48,355 bases of DNA, from contig CAZYPK010000021.1 of assembly GCA_964649195.1 (NCBI GenBank), forward strand, positions 1 through 48,355, given 5' to 3'. Source of the stretch: JTS-RE9 sp964649195 (GTDB taxonomy: Bacteria; Planctomycetota; Phycisphaerae; Phycisphaerales; Phycisphaeraceae). Positions 40,249 through 48,323 of this stretch are shown here, piece after piece. Below the pieces are notes generated by a model. The model made no database searches. It worked only from the letters and a program-made list of their open reading frames with translations, and was not told where the DNA came from. Within the stretch, counting starts at the first letter, position 1; each line of letters begins with the position of its first letter. The translations under genes were made by a program, and so were the position numbers.

Positions 40249-43200
40249 TCACTCTTCGCGCAGGGCCGCCAGAATCGGGCCGCGCAGGGCGATGCGGGAA
40301 GCGAGCCAGGTCCAGAGTGCGCCGCTGATCACCACACCGCCGAGGATCGTGGCAAGCAGCGTGTAAGGCACCTTCGCGCCGGGCGAAAGCACCGCGGGCA
40401 GCACCGCAATCGCAGCGGAGATCACACCCACCAGAAGGCCAAGCGCCAGCAGCAGCCAGTGTTCGCGCCGCACGAGAGATCGCAGTTTTCCATGCGTAAA
40501 ACCGACTGCGGCAAGCAGTGACAGTTCGCGCCTTCGCTCGAGCACATTGCGAAGCACGACAATGCCCAGGCCGATGGAACCCAGCAGCAGACCGAGGCCG
40601 CCCAGGACCTGGAAGATGCCCAGGTAGGTGTTCTGCACCGCGTTGAAGGCGGCCAGGCGATCGATGGTGGAAGTCAGTTGAATGCCGACGTCGGCCAGGG
40701 CTTCGTTGAGGAGTTTGATGGTGGCATCGAGCTTGTCAGGCGGTGCGTCGATGAGGAATGCGCGGTGGCCGCTGACGGAGGGATACCGTTTGGTGAACTG
40801 CCTTTCATCGATGTACAGGCTGCCTTGCAGGATCGAATTGCCGAGCGTGGCGACGATCTTCACCTTGAAGGGGTTGCCTGCTTCATCGGTGTAGTCGAGC
40901 GTGTCGCCGACGGAAAGGCCAAGGCCGTAGGTGATGGTGTTGGCATCGCCGATGGCCCGGACGACGTTTTCCTCTTCGGAGACACCCGATGGACAACTCG
41001 GATGAAGAGAGAGCCAGCCGCTCGACTCATCGCTGCGGAGTTGTGAAGTGGATGCGAAGGTGAATGCGTTGAGCTGGGCCAGTCGCTGCGGGTTGACGCC
41101 GACAAGCTGTGGATTCTGGGCGCGGTTCAGGTTCAGGCAGCTCGCATCATCACCATCGCGCACGCGCATGGAGAGGAACGAAACGCCTGGGAGGTCTTCA
41201 GGATCGAGCGCGAACTTGTCGAGTCCTTTGTCGCTGTTGAGATCGACCAGAACAGGCAAAGTGGATTCACCGTAGAGAGCAAAGCCGCCGGTGCCGCTCC
41301 GGCGATCGTGGGCGTTTTCACTGGAATCGAGCCAGAACGCGCCGATGGCGATGACGAGAAACGAGCCGCAGGCGAGCAGGCCGATGGTTGCGAGACTGCG
41401 GCTAGGGCGGCGGGCGGCGTTGCGGACAGAGAGGGAGGCGAGGGAGATTCGGAATTTGAGATTTGAGATTTGAGATTTGAGATTTGAAATTTCAGATTGA
41501 CTTGCGCCATCACCTTCGCCTGTTGCGGTTCGTCGTGCATGGCCTGAGAGTCGGGTGAGCAGCGCAAAGCAGAACGCAAAGCCCGCCATCAGCAGCATGG
41601 AACCCCCGCCAAAAAAAGCACCGGCATTGCCGGTGCCGCGTCCGATGCCCACCGCTGCGAGCAGTGCGATGGCACCGAGAAGGAAGATCACACCCAGCGA
41701 GAAGGCGAGGCGTCCTTTGCCGTTGGCTTCACTGGATTGATCACCGCCGATGGTTCCGCCGGCCAGTAGCACTCGCGCCGGGGTCTGCCCTTGCTTGCGA
41801 AGCACCAGCCGGATGGTGGCCATCGCCACGGCGACGCTGGCGGTCCAGCCGATGATCAGCGTCGAGGTCTTCGCATGAAACACGAGCGATGAGGTGGAGA
41901 TCGCATCGCGCCAGATGGTGGTGAGTCCCGCCAGGAGCATCCGCGTGTAGAGCATGCCCAGGGCAACGCCGACGGCCGCGCCGATCATGGCCAGCAGCAG
42001 GCCTTCGCCCATGAGAATGCGTCGAACGTGGTGTGGCCGAAAGCCGACGGCGAGCAGCGTGCCCACTTCGGCGCTGCGCTGCTCGATGGCGAAGACGAAG
42101 AGCAGGCCGGTGAGCAGAAGGGCCGCGATGATCAGGAAGAAGCTGAAGCCCAGGAATAGCTGGGCGAAATCGAAGCCCTGCGAGCTGGCGCTGAGCGCAT
42201 CTTCGCGCACGGGGATGAACGAAAGGCCCAGCGCCGCCGGCTGAAGCCGGGATCGGATCGCGGCGGCGAGCTTCGCCTGATCGATGCCTGCCGCGGGGTA
42301 GCGCACCGCGGTCAGATTGCCGAAGCGATTGCCCCACATCGCCTGGCCTGCATCCAGCGAGATGAACGCCTTGGGCGTGCCGCGATGTTTGGCCCAGTAG
42401 TCATCATCGATTTTGCGAATCTGCCGGGTCATGGTGAAGCCCGGCTTCCACTGGCTGAAGGTGGTGTTCTCATCAGGCAGGTCGGGAAAGTCAGGCAAAA
42501 AAGTGCGATCGGCGGCGGCGCCTTCGAGGGGCACGATGCGGGAGACGGTGAACGGTTCGCTGGTGGTTTCGACCAGATCGCGCATGGGGCCGACGATGAA
42601 GTATTTCAGGCGCAGGGTGTCGCCGACGTTGACGCGCAGGTCGGAGGCGAGCCAGTCGTTGAGAATGATCGGTTGCGCGGGGGCGGACCCACCCACGGGA
42701 GTGGGCGGGCTTTGAGAGGGTGTCTGTTCATTCGTCAGCAGGTCGCGCCAGGAGACGGAGTGCGCGGCGGTCTTGAGCCAGTCAACATCGGGCGCGTGCA
42801 GCACGCCGATGGCGGTGGCCATCGCGTAGGGCGCCTTGCGGTCGCCGGCATCGAACTCATTCATCAGGTAGGTGAGCACGCCCAGCACGCCGACCTTCTC
42901 GCTCTTGCCCGCCTCGATCGCAGCCAGAGCGAGAGGTGGGTCGAGAAAGATGCGGCTCGAACGCAGTTCGTACATCCCTTGCTCCTGAATGTGCCTCAGC
43001 TCGACATTCACATCCGCAAGCCGCCAGTGCCGCTCAATCGCCGCGTTCGCCTGCCTCACATCGATCGCCTGCCCCTTGTTCGCGCCGACGAGCAGCAGGT
43101 TCGCCTGTCCTTCAAGTTTGAGCTGTTTCTGGAGCCAGGCAAGATTCACGAAAGCGTTCATCGGCGTCATCTGGCTCGCCTGAAGGCTGAATCTGCCGGG

Positions 43201-43794
43201 GTTGGGACCATCATCCGTCAGAATCCACTGCACCTTCACCCGCAATGCCAGCGAAATGTCCGATGTGTCCGTCCGAGTCAGCGGGGCGTCACGCGGCAGC
43301 AGGCTCGGCTTGGACACGCGCAGCAGCACCTCGTCTCCCTGCTTCACCTTCAACCGCTCCGCCAGCTTTTGCGAAAGAATCACCCGCTCGGGATCAGGCG
43401 GAATCGGCCGCTGATTTTCAGCCGATTCGGCGGGCCACATCATCGCCCAGAAATCGCGGTCCACGCCCAGCACCTCGATGCGGTTCACGCGGTCGCCCGT
43501 CTTCTGATTCTGCCCGGTGCCCGGCAGCAGCATCACGCCGGCGGCGGGAACATCCAGCGAATGCTCGAGGCGATCCTTCAGCGACATCTGAAAAAATCGC
43601 TCGTGAGGCGCCATCGCCAGATGCGTTTCGCCCAGCCGCGCCAGGGCCATGTCACGAAGGCTCTGTCTCACGGAGTCGCCCACGACCATCGCGCCCACGA
43701 GCACCGCCGTGGCCACGACCACGCCCAGCAGCACGCCAAGCTGCGTGCGCCGGTAATAAAGAAGGCTGGAGAGGATCAATCTGAATGAAGTCAT
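40249..43794 (-). CDS. Giant FtsX-type ABC permease
   Basis: This is a 1181-residue protein with an N-terminal helix (TQLGVLLGVVVATAVLVGAM), a large extracytoplasmic domain, a first FtsX set (LFLGFSFFLIIAALLLTGLL onward), a second extracytoplasmic domain and a final FtsX set ending LASRIALRGPILAALREE. The layout resembles the two-half permeases of the LolCDE/MacB superfamily. No ATPase gene adjoins, so a partner must be encoded elsewhere, or it may use the ATPase at 34713-35441. Residues about 767-781 (EISNLKSQISNLKFR) come from a 7-bp microsatellite that is also found in intergenic DNA. It is far longer than a typical 400-650-residue member. Confidence 0.85.
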   Translation of the reverse strand: MTSFRLILSSLLYYRRTQLGVLLGVVVATAVLVGAMVVGDSVRQSLRDMALARLGETHLAMAPHERFFQMSLKDRLEHSLDVPAAGVMLLPGTGQNQKTGDRVNRIEVLGVDRDFWAMMWPAESAENQRPIPPDPERVILSQKLAERLKVKQGDEVLLRVSKPSLLPRDAPLTRTDTSDISLALRVKVQWILTDDGPNPGRFSLQASQMTPMNAFVNLAWLQKQLKLEGQANLLLVGANKGQAIDVRQANAAIERHWRLADVNVELRHIQEQGMYELRSSRIFLDPPLALAAIEAGKSEKVGVLGVLTYLMNEFDAGDRKAPYAMATAIGVLHAPDVDWLKTAAHSVSWRDLLTNEQTPSQSPPTPVGGSAPAQPIILNDWLASDLRVNVGDTLRLKYFIVGPMRDLVETTSEPFTVSRIVPLEGAAADRTFLPDFPDLPDENTTFSQWKPGFTMTRQIRKIDDDYWAKHRGTPKAFISLDAGQAMWGNRFGNLTAVRYPAAGIDQAKLAAAIRSRLQPAALGLSFIPVREDALSASSQGFDFAQLFLGFSFFLIIAALLLTGLLFVFAIEQRSAEVGTLLAVGFRPHHVRRILMGEGLLLAMIGAAVGVALGMLYTRMLLAGLTTIWRDAISTSSLVFHAKTSTLIIGWTASVAVAMATIRLVLRKQGQTPARVLLAGGTIGGDQSSEANGKGRLAFSLGVIFLLGAIALLAAVGIGRGTGNAGAFFGGGSMLLMAGFAFCFALLTRLSGHARRTATGEGDGASQSEISNLKSQISNLKFRISLASLSVRNAARRPSRSLATIGLLACGSFLVIAIGAFWLDSSENAHDRRSGTGGFALYGESTLPVLVDLNSDKGLDKFALDPEDLPGVSFLSMRVRDGDDASCLNLNRAQNPQLVGVNPQRLAQLNAFTFASTSQLRSDESSGWLSLHPSCPSGVSEEENVVRAIGDANTITYGLGLSVGDTLDYTDEAGNPFKVKIVATLGNSILQGSLYIDERQFTKRYPSVSGHRAFLIDAPPDKLDATIKLLNEALADVGIQLTSTIDRLAAFNAVQNTYLGIFQVLGGLGLLLGSIGLGIVVLRNVLERRRELSLLAAVGFTHGKLRSLVRREHWLLLALGLLVGVISAAIAVLPAVLSPGAKVPYTLLATILGGVVISGALWTWLASRIALRGPILAALREE
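41454..41495. repeat. 7-bp microsatellite in the permease coding sequence
   Basis: Four perfect ATTTGAG units are followed by ATTTGAA and ATTTCAG (six units, 42 bp). Because 3 x 7 = 21, three units encode seven residues, giving the heptad ISNLKSQ then ISNLKFR on the minus strand. Gain or loss of one unit would shift the reading frame. Confidence 0.9.
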
Positions 43795-43904
43795 GGCGGA
43801 AGTTCAATCGGCGAAGTCTGATGATGTTCCGATGACATCATACGCCGTTGCATCCGGGGCCATCGGGGTCGCCTGTCAAGAGCGTGATCGCATGAGATGT
43901 CGTG

Positions 43905-44384
43905 TCATGGCCTGGCGCACCACGCGAACAGGCCGATCCATTCGCGGCGCTGCATGTCGATCAGCGCGGCAGGCGATGCGCCTTGTGCGTGCGCCTTTTC
44001 CACATCATCGATGAACCGGTGCGGATCGTAATCATCAACCTGTTTCATCGCGGGGTGCGCGCCGGCCTTGCGGAACCAGTAACGGCTGTTCCAGAAGTCG
44101 CCTTCGCGGCGGTGCATGATGCCGTGCCAGAATGAACCCGTGGGATTCTCCATCGCCTGGCTGACGGCGTGGCTCGCATCAAGCTGATCGGCGTAGAGCC
44201 AGAGCCCGGCGATGAGCGCAGGCTTCACCTTGATGAGCGGATGTTTCACGAGTTCGCTGACGATCTCCATCGGGCCACCCTTGGTGACGACGAGTTGTGT
44301 CATCGCCTGCGACAGCGGCATCGCTTCAAACAACGGCCGCAAAACAGCGAGGTATTCACCTTGAATATTCAACTTCAGGTTCAT
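43905..44384 (-). CDS. Conserved hypothetical protein with the HRREGDF-WF motif
   Basis: This is a 159-residue soluble protein (no signal, no membrane segment). The stretch NPTGSFWHGIMHRREGDFWN, then SRYWFRKAGAHP, is a motif I have seen in conserved hypothetical proteins of planctomycetes and relatives. The histidines and Arg-Arg-Glu look like a binding site, but I cannot assign a reaction. A TATACT hexamer (44396-44391) ends six bases before the ATG, so the transcript may be leaderless. Confidence 0.7.
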   Translation of the reverse strand: MNLKLNIQGEYLAVLRPLFEAMPLSQAMTQLVVTKGGPMEIVSELVKHPLIKVKPALIAGLWLYADQLDASHAVSQAMENPTGSFWHGIMHRREGDFWNSRYWFRKAGAHPAMKQVDDYDPHRFIDDVEKAHAQGASPAALIDMQRREWIGLFAWCARP

Positions 44385-44421
44385 GGATGAAGTATAACGG
44401 CGACATCAGCCCCGCATCGAT

Positions 44422-44449
44422 TTGAAACACCCCGGCAATCCGCTACGAT
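44422..44449 (+). promoter_or_regulatory. Promoter of cysC
   Basis: TTGAAA (44422-44427), 16 bases, TACGAT (44444-44449). Transcription would begin near 44456, about 34 bases before the start codon. Confidence 0.6.
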
Positions 44450-44489
44450 CTTCCCCCTTCACTCCCTCAAGCAACAGCAAAGGAACATC

Positions 44490-45119
44490 ATGGCAGAGCA
44501 AGTCGGAACCAACCTCACCTGGCACGGCGGCGTCGTCACCCCCGCCGAGCGCGCGGAGAACCTTCAGCAGAAGGGCGTCACCCTCTGGATGACCGGCCTC
44601 TCCGCCAGCGGCAAATCGACCATCGCCGTCGCCCTCGAACAGGTGCTCATCAACCGCGGTCACGCGGCCTATCGTCTCGACGGCGACAACATCCGCATGG
44701 GTCTAAACAAGAACCTGGGCTTCTCCGCCGAGGACCGCGCGGAAAACATCCGCCGCATCGGCGAAGTCGCCAAGCTCTTCGCCGACGCCGGCCTGCTCAC
44801 CATCACCAGCTTCATCAGCCCCTACCGCAAAGACCGCGACGCGGCGCGCGCCCTGCATGATGCGGCGAAGATTCCGTTCATCGAAGTTCACATCGACATC
44901 CCCATCGAGGAAGCCGAGAAGCGTGACCCCAAGGGTCTCTACAAGAAGGCCCGCGCCGCGGTCGAGGCGGGCAAGGGCATGGGCTTCACCGGCGTCGATG
45001 ATCCTTACGAAGCCCCGACGAATGCCGAGCTCGTGCTGCGGACCGACCAGCTCTCGGTGGAAGAGTCCGTGCAGAAGTTGCTGGACATTCTCGAAGAGCG
45101 CGGTTTGCTCGAGCCTTGA
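44490..45119 (+). CDS. cysC: Adenylylsulfate (APS) kinase
   Basis: This is a 209-residue protein of CysC length. The Walker A motif is GLSASGKST (36-44). DGDNIRMGLNKNLGFSAEDR, FISPYRKDRDAARAL and DPKGLYKKARAAVEAGKGMG are the family's APS-binding and lid motifs. It makes PAPS, used for sulfotransfer or sulfate reduction. No sulfate adenylyltransferase gene is present here, so its role (assimilation or polysaccharide sulfation) cannot be fixed. AAGGA lies upstream of the ATG. A terminator follows 26 bp after the stop, so it is a single-gene unit. Confidence 0.95.
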   Translation: MAEQVGTNLTWHGGVVTPAERAENLQQKGVTLWMTGLSASGKSTIAVALEQVLINRGHAAYRLDGDNIRMGLNKNLGFSAEDRAENIRRIGEVAKLFADAGLLTITSFISPYRKDRDAARALHDAAKIPFIEVHIDIPIEEAEKRDPKGLYKKARAAVEAGKGMGFTGVDDPYEAPTNAELVLRTDQLSVEESVQKLLDILEERGLLEP

Positions 45120-45144
45120 ATGATTGAGCGGTTCACGAAAAGAA

Positions 45145-45180
45145 AAAAGCCCTCGACCATCGTCGAGGGCTTTTGTTTTT
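45145..45180 (+). terminator. Rho-independent terminator of cysC
   Basis: A 13-bp stem, AAAAGCCCTCGAC / GTCGAGGGCTTTT, has a four-base loop, followed by GTTTTT. It is a textbook intrinsic terminator, the clearest in the window. Confidence 0.95.
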
Positions 45181-45185
45181 TTGAG

Positions 45186-45369
45186 CCGCGATTCAACGAG
45201 TCGCGGAGGTGGACCCGGAACGACCTGAAAGAGGCGCGACGCGGGGCGGTTGATCGACGGACTTTGTTTCGTGTCCGCTGTCCTGTGTTCCACGGTTTTT
45301 GAGGCGTCTGATATCCGCGCGATTTTGACTCTTTCAGGCTGCTGACGTCCGCGACTCGTTGAGTCGCGG
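45186..45369. mobile_element. R4 element, complete copy bounded by hairpins
   Basis: The left hairpin is CCGCGATTC-3 bp-GAGTCGCGG (one mismatch) and the right is CCGCGACTC-3 bp-GAGTCGCGG at 45349-45369. The interior of about 140 bp has no gene. Its right part (CGCGCGATTTTGACTCTTTC) matches 9690 onward. It is inserted between the cysC terminator and the stop codon of the esterase gene. Confidence 0.75.
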
Positions 45370-45380
45370 CTCCCAGGGCT

Positions 45381-46946
45381 TCAATAATCCCTGCCTTCGG
45401 TGACGCTTTTCCATGTGTCGGTGCGGAACGGCGAGGCGGGCAGGCCGGCCGAGTTGATCAGGTTCGGCTCGGCGTCATCGCGCCAGGCGAAGCGGACGGC
45501 GACGGGTTTGTTCACATCGCGCGAGGAGATGATCAGCTTTTTCTCGCCGATCTTGACCTGGGCCGCGTGGAACACCTTGTCCTCACCGGCGATCTCGAAA
45601 TGCGTCAGCGGCTTCTCATCGCGCGATTTGAGGCCGGCGCCGGCGTGGTCGAATTCGATCTCCATCATGTCGCCATCCACGCGATGCGATTTGTAGATCG
45701 GGCCGCTGTAAACGAGGTTTTTTTCGCCATAGACCCGGGCGCGGGCCCACAGCGCCAACCGCTTGCCGACATCGAGCTTGTTGGTCGGGTGGATGTCCTT
45801 GACGTTGCCGATGTCGGTGATGATCGTCATGCCGGTGTTGTCCAGCTTTTTGAGCGTCATGAGCTGGGCCTCCCACAGTTCGGCTCCCATGGCCGGGTCG
45901 TTGCGCGTGTAGCGGAAGGGGGCAAGCTGCACGAAGCCGAAAGGCATGTCGGCGCCGAAGTCGTCGCGCCAGTTGTTGATCATCAGCGGGAAGATGGTTC
46001 GGTATTGATGGGCGCGAGGCACGTTGGATTCGCCCTGATACCAGATGGCTCCGCGCACGCTCAGCGGCACGAGGGGGGCGATCATGCCGTTGTAGAGATT
46101 CGCCGGCCGATGCTGGCTGCGGGCCGCCTCGACGATCGGCCGCGGCCTCTGCGGGGCGGTCTTGCCGTCGGTCTTCGCCTTGGCGGCGGCGTTCTGCCAT
46201 TTCTTGAGGGCATCCTGATTCAGCTTCGCCACCTTGTCGGCCGTCTGCTCCAGCACGCGCTTGTCCCAATCGGCCAGCAGCGGCTTGAGCGAAGCGACTG
46301 ATTCGAGCGCAGCCCGGCTGGTCCATGCCTCCGCGGGCGTGCCGCCGAAGCTGGTGTTGATCAGGCCGATGGGCACGTTGAGATTCTGCTGAAGATCGAC
46401 GCCGAAGAAATAGGCGACGGCGGAAAAGTTGGTGCTCGTCGTCGGGCTGCAAGCCTCCCACTTGCCGATGAAATCGCCCTGCGGTTTGTCGATCGGGGTG
46501 CGCGGCACGGTGATCAGGCGGATGGCCGGGTGATTCGATGCGGCGATCGCACTGTCCGCGTTGTCGGTCTGGCGCAGCGTCCAGGCCATGTTCGATTGAC
46601 CCGAGCAGATCCAGACCTCGCCGATGAGCACGTTGGTCAGCGTGATGGTGTTTTTGCCTTTGACGGTGAGCATCAGGCCGCCGCCGGCGGCCACCGATGA
46701 AGCCTTCATCGCCTCCAGTTTGGCCATCCATTTTCCATCGTCGCCGGCGGTGACCTTGGCGGTGTTGTTGTCGCCGAGGGTGATGGTGACTTCCTCGCCT
46801 TTGTCCGCCCAGCCCCAGATGGCGATGGGCTTGTCACGCTGAAGCACCATGTTGCTGCCGAAGATCGAAGGCAGCTTGACATCAGCCGCTGCGGAGGAGG
46901 CAAGACATAGCAACGCCAGCCAGATCGGAAGGATGAGTTTCTTCAT
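45381..46946 (-). CDS. Secreted sialate O-acetylesterase
   Basis: This is a 521-residue protein with a signal peptide (to about residue 21). An N-terminal beta domain (LPSIFGSNMVLQRDKPIAIW) leads to the SGNH-type motif GEVWICSGQSNMAW with catalytic Ser118. Family landmarks are IGLINTSFGGTPAEAWTSR, GAIWYQGESNVPRAHQYRTI and a C-terminal catalytic His within the KDIHPTNKLDVGKRLALWA stretch. It should remove O-acetyl groups from sialic acids or other acetylated sugars outside the cytoplasm. It is common in planctomycetes that degrade complex polysaccharides. The gap to rsfS (46947-47098) shows only imperfect GGATTT and AGCTGA repeats. Confidence 0.92.
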   Translation of the reverse strand: MKKLILPIWLALLCLASSAAADVKLPSIFGSNMVLQRDKPIAIWGWADKGEEVTITLGDNNTAKVTAGDDGKWMAKLEAMKASSVAAGGGLMLTVKGKNTITLTNVLIGEVWICSGQSNMAWTLRQTDNADSAIAASNHPAIRLITVPRTPIDKPQGDFIGKWEACSPTTSTNFSAVAYFFGVDLQQNLNVPIGLINTSFGGTPAEAWTSRAALESVASLKPLLADWDKRVLEQTADKVAKLNQDALKKWQNAAAKAKTDGKTAPQRPRPIVEAARSQHRPANLYNGMIAPLVPLSVRGAIWYQGESNVPRAHQYRTIFPLMINNWRDDFGADMPFGFVQLAPFRYTRNDPAMGAELWEAQLMTLKKLDNTGMTIITDIGNVKDIHPTNKLDVGKRLALWARARVYGEKNLVYSGPIYKSHRVDGDMMEIEFDHAGAGLKSRDEKPLTHFEIAGEDKVFHAAQVKIGEKKLIISSRDVNKPVAVRFAWRDDAEPNLINSAGLPASPFRTDTWKSVTEGRDY

Positions 46947-47098
46947 GGCGGATACTCCGGGAGGGTTGGGATTTGGGATTTCGGATTGCGGATTTGAAAG
47001 GCAGGATTGGTGATTACTTATTGCTTATGTCTGATTTCTTATTTGGCTCAAGGCTGATGGCTGAAAGCTGATAGCTGACAGCTTCCCTACAGCTTTTC

Positions 47099-47641
47099 CT
47101 ACCGCTTCCACTCCAGCTTCGGGCAGTCGCCCCAGAGCATTTCCAGGTCGTAGAAGGCGCGGGCCTGGGGTTCGAACAGGTGGATGACGGCATCGACCAT
47201 GTCGAGCACGATCCAGGTCGTCGGGCCGTCGATGTGTTTGCCAAAGGCCTGAAGCTGATGCCTGCGGCCCAGCTCGACGAGATCATCGCTGACCGATCGC
47301 ATCTGGCGGTCGCTGGTGCCGCTGGCGATGACGATGTAGTCCGTCACGTCGCTCTTGCCCTGCACGTCGTAGGCGATGATGTTTTCGCAGCGCAGGTCCT
47401 TCATGAGCCGGCAGGCTTCGATGACGAAAGCCTTGCTCTCATCGCCGGCGGGCCGCTGACGGTTCTTGCGCTGCGTCGTGGAGGATGCCGGCACGATGTC
47501 GGCAACGCCCAGTTCGTTCACCTTCACCGAAGCCTTGCGGGTGGCGCTCTTTTTGGCCGGTTTCCCGGCGGGCTTTTTCGCGGCCTTCCCGGTGACTTTT
47601 TTGGCGGGTTTCGTGACTTTTTTCTTGCGGGGTGCCGGCAT
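47099..47641 (-). CDS. rsfS: Ribosomal silencing factor RsfS
   Basis: This is a 180-residue protein. Residues about 70-175 match RsfS: CENIIAYDVQGKSDVTDYIV, IASGTSDRQMRSVSDDLVEL, then DGPTTWIVLDMVDAVIHLF. RsfS binds ribosomal protein uL14 and blocks joining of the subunits. The first 45 residues are a lysine/alanine/proline repeat (KKVTGKAAKKPAGKPAKKSA), an extension most RsfS proteins lack and which may bind RNA. An earlier in-frame ATG at 47662 is possible. Confidence 0.9.
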   Translation of the reverse strand: MPAPRKKKVTKPAKKVTGKAAKKPAGKPAKKSATRKASVKVNELGVADIVPASSTTQRKNRQRPAGDESKAFVIEACRLMKDLRCENIIAYDVQGKSDVTDYIVIASGTSDRQMRSVSDDLVELGRRHQLQAFGKHIDGPTTWIVLDMVDAVIHLFEPQARAFYDLEMLWGDCPKLEWKR

Positions 47642-47742
47642 AAACGAGAGCGCCTTGGGCATGTGTGGGTGAGGCGAAACAGTAGCCGTCAGGCGCGGGG
47701 AATGCAAACAGTTCGTCCATCAGGAAGAAGGGGCCATCGCGC

Positions 47743-48243
47743 TTATTCGGTCTGGGTCTGGTTGTCGCCCGTCTGCCGATACTTTTCACCGGTGGCCAGT
47801 TCCCAGCTTGGGTGGTCGTTCCTGATCGGCGTGTCGCGGAACTCGCTGCGGCAGCGGTAGCAGACCAGGCAACGGCCGGCGAACAGGTAGATGATCGCAT
47901 CGATCAGCACGACCAGTCCCAGCAGCACCAGGCCCCAGATCACTTCATTGGCGCCAAAGAGGGCCGTCGCGCAGACCGCGGCGGCGACGACGATGACAAA
48001 GCCGGTCACCTGCGGAAAATCCTTGCGGGCGAAAAGCTCCCGGCAGCCGCAGGCCGGGCAGCGGCGAAGGTGGTAATGATCATCGAAGGCGCCGTCCCAG
48101 TCGAGATAAACCTCCTTGGTCGCGCCTGCGGATTCGTGTTCGGCGGCGGATGCGGCGGGCTTGCCAACCGAGGGCGGATCCTTCGGATCGACCACGATCT
48201 GGAACAACCTTTGTCGTCGGCGATTTCGAAGGTCTATCTTCAC
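47743..48243 (-). CDS. Membrane protein with split zinc ribbon
   Basis: This is a 166-residue protein. RRCPACGCRELF (C-x-x-C) precedes two membrane helices (VTGFVIVVAAAVCATALFGA and VIWGLVLLGLVVLIDAIIYL), and CLVCYRCRSEF (C-x-x-C) follows them. The two pairs would meet on the same side of a helical hairpin to hold one zinc. Family and function are unknown to me. The start is GTG, and its Shine-Dalgarno is weak. Confidence 0.65.
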   Translation of the reverse strand: MKIDLRNRRRQRLFQIVVDPKDPPSVGKPAASAAEHESAGATKEVYLDWDGAFDDHYHLRRCPACGCRELFARKDFPQVTGFVIVVAAAVCATALFGANEVIWGLVLLGLVVLIDAIIYLFAGRCLVCYRCRSEFRDTPIRNDHPSWELATGEKYRQTGDNQTQTE

Positions 48244-48323
48244 CCCGCCATTCTCGTCCGATGTGCAGGCAAAGGCAAGGGGTGGGCGGGCAGGGCCAAG
48301 GCAAAAGCATATGACGGGAGAGC

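Noticed and set aside
42385..43788. A 467-codon plus-strand frame opposite the giant permease
   Set aside because: It is antisense to clear membrane helices and is Arg/His-rich as expected of a shadow frame. The same reasoning applies to 32672-34105 and 29018-30166.
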